Below, piece by piece: positions 27,601 through 37,020 of a stretch of 64,000 bases of DNA (position 1 is the stretch's first letter; each line of letters starts with the position of its first letter). The position numbers and the translations under genes were made by a program. The notes under the pieces are model-generated. The model was given only the letters and a program-made list of their open reading frames with translations. It had not been told where the DNA came from and searched no databases. The DNA is taken from positions 7,068,001 to 7,132,000 of the forward strand of contig NC_079885.1 in NCBI RefSeq assembly GCF_029227915.1, written 5' to 3'. Source of the stretch: Hydractinia symbiolongicarpus. Taxonomy: Eukaryota; Cnidaria; Hydrozoa; Anthoathecata; Hydractiniidae.

Positions 27601-28545
27601 TTTGAAATACTGCCTCCTTTCCATACCTTCCAACCTTGGAACCCTGTAAAACGGGAGATTGAGTGAACTTAGTTTAGAGTTTAGAGAAAATTTTGAGATT
27701 GTGAGCTTCTAGATGCTCGAAAAATGCATTTCCCAGAATGGCCAAGGTGTTTAGGGCTGTTTTACACCAGAAAAATTTCATAGCGTAAATACATATTAAT
27801 AAATCCCGCTATAATAATTACTGCTGTATGTTTGCGACCACTTTACAACATTATAAGCAATGAAATGGTTAACATAAATGTAAAACTAACAAATGAAAAT
27901 GTTCTTCCTTAGATGAATGAACTAGATTGTATTGTTCACATGCAGATAATACATTGTTTTAATAAATCATCAGGTATTTTCAAGCTGTAACAATTTTGGA
28001 GATGTTCTGGTCGTTTAAAGAAGAATGAATATGATTGCACATTATTTTAAGAATTTAAATTATCGCTGGGTGAACTTACTGAACGTAAATGTATGGTTTT
28101 TTATACAATTTTATCACATATGTGAGTTACCCACGCCAACAAAGACAAAATGGTAACCGAATTGCAAGAGAATCCACAACTTTCTTGGTCTGGCTGAATG
28201 CAGGAAGAATGTTTTTTGAATTATTTTACATTGATTTTAAAAACTTTCGAAGGAAAATGCTGCTTAAACAGGAGAATATTCTTTCCAACAGGGGTACAGG
28301 AGTGTTTGTTTAAGGGTTGGAACATATGCTTTTCTCTAAGCTGAATAACATGTTTTCACACTTTTTACTTGTATTAGAGCTAACTAATCTCTGAAAGTTT
28401 TAAAACTGTCAAAAATAATGTTTGAATGAATGAATGAACATAAAAGTGGATTTCTTAACGGGGTAAAACGGTTTACCTGTTGAATAACAGCATTATCAGG
28501 CACTAAAAGTTTTTTCAATATGTTTTCTAGCTCCTCTGTCGCCAT
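6653..28545 (-). CDS. IPO4: Importin-4 (karyopherin beta, RanBP4 type)
   Basis: Importin-4 binds cargo such as histones and ribosomal proteins and carries it through nuclear pores, releasing it on RanGTP. Joining 36 exons gives about 1,066 residues, plus a short missing piece, against about 1,080 in vertebrates. The start MATEELENILKKLL (ATG 28543-28545) matches the family. An in-frame upstream ATG exists at 28635 but adds a non-conserved leader. Exons 2-3 carry the importin-beta N-terminal region (IRQYCAILLRRRV). HEAT repeats follow, such as PYERKAAYIALGELAEGC, VRNAALFALGQYAEHV and VRSNSAFALGVLAENA. The acidic stretch after the NYDSN segment (12189-12304) leads into GYSVENAYMEEKEDT, as in vertebrate IPO4. 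The stop is TGA 6653-6655. One junction (exon 4 to 5) does not close in phase, so a microexon is probably missing. Confidence 0.93.
7280..7484 (+). repeat. SINE family B, copy 1
   Basis: It shares, in order, GCTCAGCATGA, AATAGGAT, GATATCTTA, CACGACTTTCGTAGCTCAAA, TTTAAATGC and TACCAATAGGAACTGAAGAG with the copy at 47490-47705. It ends in an AATAAAT-like tail. This copy lacks the tRNA-like head seen in copy 2. It sits in an importin-4 intron, antisense to the gene. Confidence 0.75.
13140..13185. repeat. Tandem palindrome ACAAGCTCGTGAGCTTGT x2
   Basis: Two adjacent copies of an 18-base near-perfect palindrome lie in the importin-4 intron 12997-13943. Confidence 0.6.
16480..16630 (-). repeat. 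tRNA-derived SINE (family C), minus strand
   Basis: On the minus strand TAGTGTAGATGGTTCG resembles a pol III A box, and GGATCGAATCCC, about 45 bases on, a B box (consensus GGTTCGANTCC). A hairpin TCCCA/TGGGA lies between them. The flank at 16596-16630 (GGTGAATATTTATCATAGCA) is repeated at 25336-25375, showing interspersed origin. It lies in the importin-4 intron 16025-16725. Confidence 0.65.
17521..17720 (+). repeat. Interspersed repeat family D, copy 1
   Basis: It contains GATGACGTCATCAACCTGTC, then TTTGGTCC/CCGAAACAGGTGGG-type text and GTGGGCTGACC. A diverged copy at 25443-25620 has the same order (TTTAAAG, ATAATGTCATTAACCT, TGAAACAGGTGGGTTG). It is probably a SINE body; no head is recognised. 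Confidence 0.5.
18245..18645. mobile_element. Inverted-repeat element, candidate MITE
   Basis: GCCTGGAAATT near 18263 is mirrored by AATTTCCAGGC near 18625. Internally TCGTTTCCGCGA-type sequence (18287-18302) is mirrored by TTCGCGGAAACGAAAAAAC from 18531. The ends are only loosely complementary, so this is a diverged element. It lies in the importin-4 intron 18186-18783. Confidence 0.5.
21781..24654. other. Large importin-4 intron with palindromic elements
   Basis: The interval between exons 4 and 5 should hold a microexon, which I could not find. It carries a GGGCAATAC-type element near 23302-23400, an inverted repeat TTAACTGATAGCTATT / AATAGCTATCAGTTAA (about 23478 and 23709), and the long hairpin at 24117-24251. 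Confidence 0.55.
24117..24251. mobile_element. Long hairpin element, about 58-bp arms
   Basis: Arms 24117-24174 and 24194-24251 are reverse complements with a few differences (ATACAATAGGTAAACATAGG at the outer end). The loop of about 19 bases is GC-rich (CTGCGCGTC). It is typical of a foldback MITE. No ORF. Confidence 0.78.
25336..25375 (+). repeat. Fragment of SINE family C flank
   Basis: ATAGGTGAATATTTATCATA followed by GCACATCCGTATTT matches 16596-16630. Confidence 0.65.
25443..25620 (+). repeat. Interspersed repeat family D, copy 2
   Basis: A diverged partner of 17521-17720, sharing GTCATTAACCT, TGAAACAGGTGGG and spacing. Confidence 0.45.
25759..28476. other. Importin-4 intron 1
   Basis: It holds the AAGACG-rich block at 26355-26745 and short palindromic runs near 26057-26210 (GCGATATGGATCGCGAAAG; CACGATGC repeated). 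The rest is AT-rich with no exon-like block. Confidence 0.55.
26355..26745. repeat. Degenerate AAAAGACGCA / GACGTCTTTAA satellite-like block
   Basis: Over about 390 bases the sequence is built almost only from variants of AAAAGACGCA, ACATTTAAGACC and GACGTCTTTAA, with irregular 10-20 base periods. It is strongly purine-skewed on the + strand. No ORF. Confidence 0.75.
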
Positions 28546-29514
28546 GTTGTTCAGAACTTTCCCGCGAAATAAAATAAATTCTTGGAAAAACTTGTACCCA
28601 GAGCCCAAACTCAAACGGCACCACGCGCGCTGCATTCACGAAAAACACCTTTTCGTTTCAGAATCGCTAAAGGAAAAATTTTGATACCAACAGCCTCATT
28701 TGCTAAAAATATGCTGAGTTGTAGTTTTCTTATTAGACACGCAGGCGGGATGAAATCTCATCCTAGGATAAAAGAAAACTGTTTACACGTGAGAGGCTGA
28801 TCCCCGGATGAAATCATCATATTTTTATGTTTCATCCCGAGATGAGTTACTCATCCCGTGATAAAACATTAATTTTGCTGATTTTGCGTATGATAATTCG
28901 AAGTGATATTTCTTAATTCGTGAGTAGAAGGGTTAAACGAAAAACGTATAACGACGGCGCCTGAGAAAAGAAGTGTAATATTGTTAAAATCACAATTATA
29001 ACTAGCCTAGTTTACTAAGCTTTCTTCTTCGAGGTTAATAAAATGAGTTTCTTTTAAACAAAAGCTTAGACGCAAACGAATGACTCAACGGAAACCCCGA
29101 GTTTAAATTGAACAATTTGACTAATCGCTTCGGAGACCAATTTTATTTATCTGTGAGTTGTTTACCAAGCTTGACCACATCTTACTCTGTTAAAAACTTT
29201 ATAGTTTAATAATGTTTGGTAATGTATTCGGATGAAAGTTTAAAATAACGTGCATTTTTAAAACACTTTCTCATATAAAAACATATAAGAACCATAATTA
29301 ATGGTCGAATAATAATTGAACTTGTGTACTTTGCGCATTGCGGCCGGACATCAGGTAAGAGAAGACGTGAATAGCTTACTTTATTCGCACCTATAAAGCT
29401 AGACACAGTAAACATGACCTTGGAGGAAAGAATACGTAAGTGAAGCAGAAGTGAAGCATGAATGACTTTTTACCGCTTTTTTTTACCAGTGTCCCAGGGA
29501 AAAAACACAGATTT

Positions 29515-29630
29515 TATTTATGATTTTATGCCAATTTACACCCTATTTTATGCTATTTTATGTTTTTTACTAATAATTTCATGCCATTTTTTATGGAAAT
29601 TTAGCTAAATTTATGCCAATTTTATGCCAA
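29515..29630. repeat. Low-complexity TTTATGCCAATT-type repeat
   Basis: Irregular repetition of TTTTATGCCAAT and TTTTATGCTATT over about 115 bases. No coding signal. Confidence 0.6.
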
Positions 29631-31260
29631 TGCCTAATTTTGATAACTGTATAGTTCAATGGTCCTTACTAATTTCTCACAGATTTGACGGATCTCCTAC
29701 AAAAACTGGATAACCCTTGGAAAACTGGTTAAACACATAAAAAGTGATTTGAATATGCTTTTACAGTCTATACTGTTACCACCAAGGTTCATTGCTCAAC
29801 AATGCGTTAAATCAATCAAGTGTAAGTCCCTCTTAAATTTGTTTCTGGTTTGTATCAAATATCTGCAACGCTTGTAACTTTTCTGCCTTCGTTACTAATT
29901 TTCTTGGCTTATGAATAAACTGTCTTGACTAAGACTTAACTTGCCATCTTTGGAACTAGTTGTAAATGTCCTCCGGTTGATAAGATCTTTTTTTTACCCA
30001 GATGCATGACACTTTGCATGTGATTTTACTTGAGATAACCCACTGTTGGTAATTTTAAATGTTTTAACACAAATTTTACAATAAGCTGAAAATTTATCAT
30101 TTTTAACAAAACTGAGCCAAGGTTAGCTTTTTCCCCACTCTGGACGGTGTTTAATTAATCACTATTGTAATTACTAACCTTAAAAAAAGTTGCTCTACTC
30201 TCTTCTCGACTTTAACAATTGCTACATAAAACTCTGAGAAATGTCATAAGAATAAGAAATGAAGAGCAAAGAAAATTTCCATAGGTATCTACAATATAAA
30301 ACTATAAAACAATGATTGGAAACACGTAACACACATTGGAAGCGCGCTGCTGCGAAACATTGCAACATGTTTACAAAATTTTTTAAAAAAGGAACATGCT
30401 GAATGCCATGGACCACACGGCATTACTTTGTGACAAAATAAATAAATAAATAAAAATGATCAGGCACAAAATATGCTTATTTAAAAATAATATAGCATTT
30501 GGATTTTAACCATCATTAAAACAATTTAAATCTCATAACATACAGGCCAATCCAGACATAAAAAATAAAAATAAAAACTGCCCACGAAACCAAAAAAAAA
30601 ACATAAAAACTTCACATTTTCGTAGGCTTCGCACAATGCTTAGCATATGCTTAAAAATTGACCAAATTTAAGCCTGTACTAATGTCAAGCCTATGTCATG
30701 CTTATAAAAAAAAACATGTAAAATGCTTAAAACCTCAAAATACGGTTAATATACATTTTAACACGGTTGTTAGTCCTAGATAGTGCGCCAGTTCTACAGG
30801 TGAATACGAATTTACACCTCGCCAAGCTCAAACACATCGCCCTAAAAACCTTTGTGTTCCAGAAAACCTTTTTTTAATGGCCTCGACTTCACGTTAAGTA
30901 GTATTCTATTTTAAACTACAGAAATAGTCAACAATTTTTGCAACATTGAAAACAGAGCAATAGTAATTGACGCCGGATAAAGAAGTACGGATTTAGTTGT
31001 TCTGACATTTTCGTTTAATATGTTTTACAATAGAAAAACCTTTTTCGACGTAAACTAATTTTGATCAAATGAATATTGGTGACAAAAAAGCTGTACTCCG
31101 ATTTAATAAATATAATATTTAAATAAAGAAAGAAAAACAGAAGTTGTATTTAGACCTTTAGGAAATTGATGAATACGCTAAGACTGGTTTCACCAGTAAA
31201 TTTAATATTAAAGGATCAGGGAAACGAACTGTAGGAATTCTAAATTCGGCAGTGAAAGGA

Positions 31261-31266
31261 TTTATT
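31261..31266 (-). terminator. Candidate polyadenylation signal of the PRELI-domain gene
   Basis: TTTATT on the + strand gives AATAAA on the gene strand, about 180 bases past the stop at 31448-31450. Confidence 0.35.
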
Positions 31267-31447
31267 AGCTGTGTAACCTGTGTAAATAAATCCGCTGTCT
31301 GCAAAAGACAAGACTTTACCAAAGTGCAAAAAACTTAATGAAAACCTCATTGAATGTCATTGCAACAGATTAAACTTTAATTGGTTAAATAAAATAGAGC
31401 GATATGAATGCATAAATTTCATTTTTTAAAAGAACCAATACCACATA

Positions 31448-34400
31448 TCAACTTGCACTACCAGGCTTTTTCGCTGTTATACCAGAATTCTTAACTGCAG
31501 CAGTTAGTCTTAAATCGCAATAATTCTCCGACGTAGCGTTTATCCTTGCAGTGATCTGATTGAGGTCCGTATTGAGTTTACTAACCAAGTTCGAAAATTC
31601 TAACGTTAACTTATCGGAAAACGTCTGTAATTCGGAGTTTATCATCGACGTAGCATTGTCTAGGTCCTGAGATAGTTCTTGTAATCTAGCGGAAATGTGG
31701 AACTCGCTGTCTATTTTAGAGGTAGCTTTGTCTAACTCAGTGGATAATTCCTGTATTTCGACTGTTAATGCATCTAGTACGTCCTCGATCTTAATTTTGT
31801 GTAGAACATTCTCCAATGCTTTCCGACCCTGAATACAAACAAAATTAATACAGTCCAAAGTAATCAACAATAATTTTTCATGAATAGAAAAAGAAAATAT
31901 TGTTATGTCAGTTGCTTTAACAAAACTATGTATATATACCTTCACAGAGGTTGATTCAAAGTTACTGCATATAACCTCTTCGAAATAATTTGAAAACTGT
32001 ATTCCATTCACGCTTATCTGAGCACCTTGTGTTAAAAACGTTCTATAAAAAAATGAGGGCATATACAAGACATGACTTTTCACGATTGTATTTTTGAACT
32101 AAAAAATAGAAAATATTTTTAATGCGAAATTAAACTTTTAACGCACAACAAATATTATATTTATAGTTAAAGTGCAACAATATCTTCTTTAATTTCTACA
32201 AAAATCTTTCAAATCAATTCTGACACTGACGATCTGTAGGAAATCCCTCGTGGATAGAGTGGATAGGAATAATCGCATTTGCTATTTTGTTTTTCCATTT
32301 GCCTGACATTTTTGTGCATAATACATACATTATAATATAGACTATCAAAATGTCCTGACAAGAGGCTTGATTGTAATATTCCTTTTGAGAATTCACACTT
32401 GCATTTATGACCCCAACCACAGAATTCGAAATCACAAATTAAAATATTTCCCCAACCTTCTAAATAAATTAAACATAAAATACAGTGACAGTACAAAAAA
32501 AGGACATACTCATTAGGGTTTTCTTTGGATGGTTCATAAACTAGTTTCTCCTCTACAGCCAGCATTCCCCAAAAAGTATAATTTATCATTTTCAAGACCA
32601 TTCTTTCATTTAGCATATCAACCTCTGAGTGCTCCACAGCGTAACACATCTCAGGCATACCAAGAAGTGTTGTGATAAATGTGGGTAAGTTCCAATGAGA
32701 CCCAAATATTCTGGTTGTATGTAATTTCCCATCTCTTGTAACTTTCCGATCAACTACATCTATTGCTCTGACATTTGTATTAAGTTCATTAGGATATTTC
32801 TGCCATGCTGCTTCTGTGACTTTCTTCCAGGGGTGACTGCAAAATAGCAAATGCACATATAAATAAAAAAAATTAATAGCAATTTAGAGCGAAAATAAGG
32901 GTTAAAGGTTATCTCCCGGAAAAATCAAGTTGAGCTCATATTATTATTATTATTATTATTAATCATATTTATACAGGTTTACATCTTCAGTATGATATAA
33001 TATATCTGCACTGTTATCAACGAGTGACCTGTTAAAACAAAAAAACAAAAAAACAAACAAAGTAAACAAGGAGCCAAAAATTGTTTTTTGTTTATAAATA
33101 ATATATATAAAATTATGAGAATGTTAGAAAAAAAGAGAGAAAAGAAAATAAGAATCAAATAGCAGACTATGAACAGAAAAATTAGCAAAAATGGGAATTA
33201 GAAAAAATTTGAGTTTAGGATTCAAACTTCACAACATTAGAAATCAGAGAAACAATAGCGTATCTCCGAGACACCCTGTAACGTATTGGATCAAGCTAAG
33301 GTAAGTTGCCAAAATCGAATTGAAAAATAGGATTCTAAAATTCACAAAGCCTTGTAGCTATGAAAGAGCTTTAAAGGTTGTCTAGGAATTTGAATATTTT
33401 TTTTTAAAATCCTTGATTGGTTCTTTAGAATTTGGACTAAGAATATTAACTAATTATGCATGATGCCATGAGTATGCTCTGCAAGGGAGTTAATTTAACA
33501 TTTTTGAAAAGCTATATCGAGTTAAAAATATTTTTTGGCTGTTCACTTTGACAGGTTTTGAACATTTTACATAATTTTTTTTATTTAGTTACCATAATTA
33601 TGCTCAATGCATACTAATGACGTCACAATTTCGCATAATCAGCGCTACTTTTAAGACAAATATCTCAAGAACGGATAAAGATTTTTGAAAAAAATAAAAG
33701 ATTTCTAGACAACTTTCAAAGATCTTTCATATGAGCTCAACTTGATTTTTAGCGGGAGGTAACCTTTAAGAGACTAAGGGTTAATTTTTTTGTTGCGCTT
33801 AATCTCTGTGAAGGTCAGATACTTTACATATTTGTAAACATTTTTTTTATCAATGGTTACTTTTTTATGGTAAGCTCTCTTGGCCTCAAAATCTGTGCGA
33901 AAGACAAAAAACTATTAATATAGACTTATTAATATCTTCGGGGGGATATTTTGCACAAATTAAATTTCACGTTTTGTGGTTTTTTAAAAATTCACAAAAT
34001 TAAGTCGATGCAAAATTTTTGAAGTAAGGTCTGGTCAAAATATTACACACAAAATATTAAAATATGGTCTGTCCGCAAAATTAAATCCACATTGTAAATT
34101 AACTTCGTCCCTATTGCGTTTTCGTTTTTCACTGGGATGGCAAGTCAAAAAGAAGCTGGAAACAAGGTGGATTGGAAATAACATAAAGAATATGGAACAT
34201 AACAATTTTCTTGATCTGCAATTATAGAGCATAAAAATATAAGGTAGTAATATCTGACTACAATAAGAAACACCAATGGTGTTGACATTTTTGCAGCGGA
34301 GAAATACCCAACACAAAATAATCAAAATGTAGTCAATGATCAAAATGATGGCAACTATTTAGAATCAGAATATAAACTAAATATTGAAGATATCAACACC

Positions 34401-36656
34401 ATTGACAACTTTTTATGTTAACAACCTTTGTATGTTCAAGAAAAAAAATTTGTTTTGTAAATTTTATGTTTTACCATGATACATTTTTTCCATTGCTGCA
34501 AAGATGCAGAGTGTTAGGAAATACTGACACATTTGAACCACCTGTCAGACAGATGGTTGGGATTGAAAGGGTTAAAAGCTTAACAGCGTACCACTGAAAA
34601 AAATTAGCTACAAAAGACATCACTTTCACTTTAGCTAATTAGTTTAATCCATCCCTAAAAATAATTTTTAAATACCTCAAGGCCACAGAATAAACTTTGT
34701 GGCCAGGCAATGATGTAACATTTAAATTTGTATCTGGCCACTGCTCCTATACCATATTAAAATGGTTTTCTGTTAAAAATTATTTTAAATTTAATCTGAT
34801 TTTGACATCATTAGATTACTCAGGGGTGCGGATCAGATGGAGCAATCAATCTAACAGATACTAACTTTGTTCACATAATATGAACAATTTCCCTACAGGT
34901 AGATGGACCTCAAAATGTCATTCTTTATATTAAGGTCTCTTTCGAATTTGCTTATTGTACAGGTAGATGGACCTCAAAATGTCAGTCTTTATATTAAGGT
35001 CTCTTTTCGAATTTGCTTATTCTAGTTCCTCTTACATTTAATTTTTTCAAATCAACAAAAAATATGAAGGGAACTGTTTTAATGTAGACATTTTAATATG
35101 GCTGTTTGCAGGTAAATTAAACTTTATATTACTAAAAGCATATCTTATAACCCTTTTTTAAATAAACATGGTTTTATCAACAAAGCTAAATTTTAAACTT
35201 TATATATATACTAGACGTTTAATTAAGGTAAGGCAGTCATCAATTATTTTGTTGACCAACCCTATTTAACATTTAGAATCGGAAAAACTAGACCATTAAA
35301 AATCTTCTATGCTTGTTGTGTTTTAACAGCCAGTACCCAACAATAATATTGTAATATTTTCTGGCTGTGAGTGACAACTAGTTAGAAATAGTGCACAGAA
35401 CCACTAATAAAATGAGGGATACAAGCTAATTATTAAATTATTATTACATGCATTTTTTAAAAAATTTTTGAGTTTTTACTTGCCGACTGACTGACTAACC
35501 CTATTTTTAGGACTCAAACAACTCTAACACCACATGTTTGTGACCCCTGCTTCCTAACATACACTAATTATACTGCAACACAGCACATTTAAAAGTTATC
35601 TTGATGCTTAATGTAGAGTCCACCTTACTGCCTACCCCATTCACCCACAAACAAGATGCTTGGTGAAAAAGTAGCTATAGAATTGAAATCAAAAATTGGT
35701 GACGTTTTATTAAAAAAATCCAGCAAGTTAGCTAGGTTTGATACTACCACTTAATCATTTTGGGGGTTTCGGAACTCGTGCATGACAAAAATTTGGTGGT
35801 AAGTTCAGCCAGCTAGCTACACCTTTTTGTGATTTTCAAGTCAAGCGAGCAGTGGTCATTTTTGATATACATTGTTATCTCAGTTAATTGATTATAATTA
35901 TGATCATGTAAATACCTTTTCTGAGGGCCCAATGATTCGATAATGTTTTTTAAGGAATATCATGGCTTTAATCGGATGATAGTGTACATGTTAGATCCAG
36001 CTTATTTGTCCACTAATATTTTATTTTTTTTCTTGTCATAACCCGAACAGTTCGCAACTGATAGCGCTACAATAATAACAGCTTAAAAAACCAATATGTT
36101 GACGATATGGATATACAGAGGTTAAGTGTGTTTTTTTTTCCGAAGTTGGCTAGCTGGCTAGCTAGTTAACTAAATTTTTGAGCATTTCCTAAAAGTAATA
36201 TTCCAGATAGATAGATGTGCATATTTTACATGGCTAAATATCGAGGGATATACCCTGTCTATTATTTCCAGGAGGGGCCATGGCGTAGATGGAGAGTCCT
36301 AGAGTATTTAATGCTCATTTTGAGCTACGCAGACCCAATTAGAGCCCGCGCTCTACTAGACAACTCCCGGCAACATCCAACATCCCACACAGTGTGCCAT
36401 CTTCCCAATTTCCCTCACATGGCTTGGGTTAACCCGGGGCTATGGTAACATTCACTCGCCCATGTTGAATCGCCGTCAAGAGGAATCGAACCCCGGTCTC
36501 CCGCACAGAGTACGAGAGCTATAACCACTAATCTACGGCGCCACAACGCCAATTCCAGTTCATCCAACCGTTCACTTTGTCATTCGTCAAATGACTCCTT
36601 TGAGTCAGTAAGATGACAACTTACCTAAATATATGTTCTGTCGCCCAAAGCTTCAT
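31448..36656 (-). CDS. PRELI/slowmo-domain lipid-transfer protein (PRELID3-like)
   Basis: PRELI proteins pair with TRIAP1 in the mitochondrial intermembrane space and shuttle phospholipids such as phosphatidic acid. Four coding exons close in phase: 36656-36625, 32836-32510, 32042-31940, 31828-31448 (stop TGA 31448-31450), giving 280 residues. The 32-nt first exon, MKLWATEHIF, matches the slowmo/PRELID3 start (MKIW-type) and joins to SHPWKKVTEAAWQKYPN. Further family motifs are DVVDRKVTRDGKLHTTRIFG, a VEEKLVYEP strand and the closing GRKALENVLHKI helix. Vertebrate PRELID3 ends about 190 residues in. Here about 90 further residues form a heptad-rich coiled coil with repeated units (LSTELDKATSKIDSEF, LSQDLDNATSMINSEL). 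Paralogue choice (PRELID3A/B) is not resolvable. It is divergent from WDR59. Confidence 0.88.
32938..32962. repeat. (ATT)n microsatellite
   Basis: About eight uninterrupted ATT units. Confidence 0.85.
34895..35023. repeat. Two-copy tandem duplication, 64/65-bp unit
   Basis: 34895-34958 and 34959-35023 both begin ACAGGTAGATGGACCTCAAA and end TTTGCTTATT. They differ only at a substitution or two and one inserted T, so the duplication is recent. Confidence 0.9.
36231..36545 (-). repeat. tRNA-derived SINE family A, copy 1 (full head)
   Basis: On the minus strand the 5' end GCCGTAGATTAGTGGTTATA carries an A box. GGGGTTCGATTCC, about 40 bases on, is a near-perfect B box, followed by GACGGCG complementary to the start. 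The body runs to GGAAATAATAGACAGGG and ATATCCCTCGA. The same body on the + strand at 39396-39688 proves it is interspersed. Confidence 0.85.
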
Positions 36657-37020
36657 TTCTTATATAATAATAACCAGGCAGTATATTCACACAACGAGAT
36701 GCGCACTTAGTTTGTGATATCGATTCTTGGAATGAAATTTTGCAACAAGAAGTCCAAAGTTCAAACAATTGCGTCATTCGAACGTCTGATATGGGCGCGT
36801 CACACTGTAATAAAAAACTAATGATCCTTCACGCTAGTTCTCTTCTGTGGTATTATGGCTAGCTACCTTAAGATTGTCTTGATATACCGCTCAACGTTTA
36901 ATCAATATGAACTGGAAGCCTAATATAAAACGAGACAAAATATACAGAATTTGAATCCCGTGTGCAGTTCCCTTGTTTTTATTGGTTTTTTTTTTAATTT
37001 TGTACACAAGCCAGGCAGAA
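36657..37020. promoter_or_regulatory. Likely bidirectional promoter between the PRELI-domain gene and WDR59
   Basis: The two start codons (36656 on -, 37021 on +) are 364 bases apart and diverge. No other feature fits between them. Both genes are housekeeping types. I see no clear TATA box; function is inferred from spacing only. Confidence 0.5.

Larger units (their letters stand above)
6653..28545 (-). other. IPO4: Exon map of importin-4 (transcription order)
   Basis: Coding exons read from AG/GT borders and protein continuity: 28545-28477, 25758-25669, 24859-24780, 24696-24655, (unlocated microexon of about 25-28 nt), 21780-21679, 21489-21442, 21343-21255, 21146-21104, 20344-20279, 19619-19518, 19086-19003, 18915-18784, 18185-18132, 17233-17124, 16922-16888, 16799-16726, 16024-15874, 15564-15494, 15364-15319, 14943-14885, 14466-14409, 14023-13944, 12996-12953, 12515-12404, 12304-12189, 11331-11254, 10829-10772, 10407-10302, 9847-9657, 9217-9023, 8735-8682, 8612-8458, 8123-7988, 7857-7753, 7005-6930, 6741-6653. 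From 21780 to the stop every junction closes in phase. Confidence 0.88.
28546..31447. other. Intergenic region upstream of importin-4 and downstream of the PRELI-domain gene
   Basis: The first about 300 bases beyond the importin-4 ATG are relatively GC-rich and probably hold its promoter. CGGGATGA/TCATCCCG palindromic runs lie at 28743-28865. A TTTTATGCCAAT low-complexity block lies at 29515-29630. The rest shows no exon-like block. Confidence 0.5.
32837..36624. other. PRELI-domain gene intron 1 (3.8 kb)
   Basis: It holds an ATT microsatellite (32938-32962), a 64/65-bp tandem duplication (34895-35023) and SINE family A copy 1 (36231-36545). No other exon was seen. Confidence 0.6.

Noticed and set aside
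28546-28635. Upstream in-frame start for importin-4 (30 extra residues)
   Set aside because: The leader is not conserved and MATEELENILKKLL matches the family N-terminus; it remains possible but unlikely.
33000-34600. Several 60-100 codon ORFs on both strands
   Set aside because: AT-rich, Phe/Ile/Lys-dominated, no splice continuity and no recognisable family; intronic noise in the PRELI-domain gene.
36215-36448. 77-codon ORF on the + strand
   Set aside because: It lies wholly within SINE family A in antisense; no protein-like conservation.
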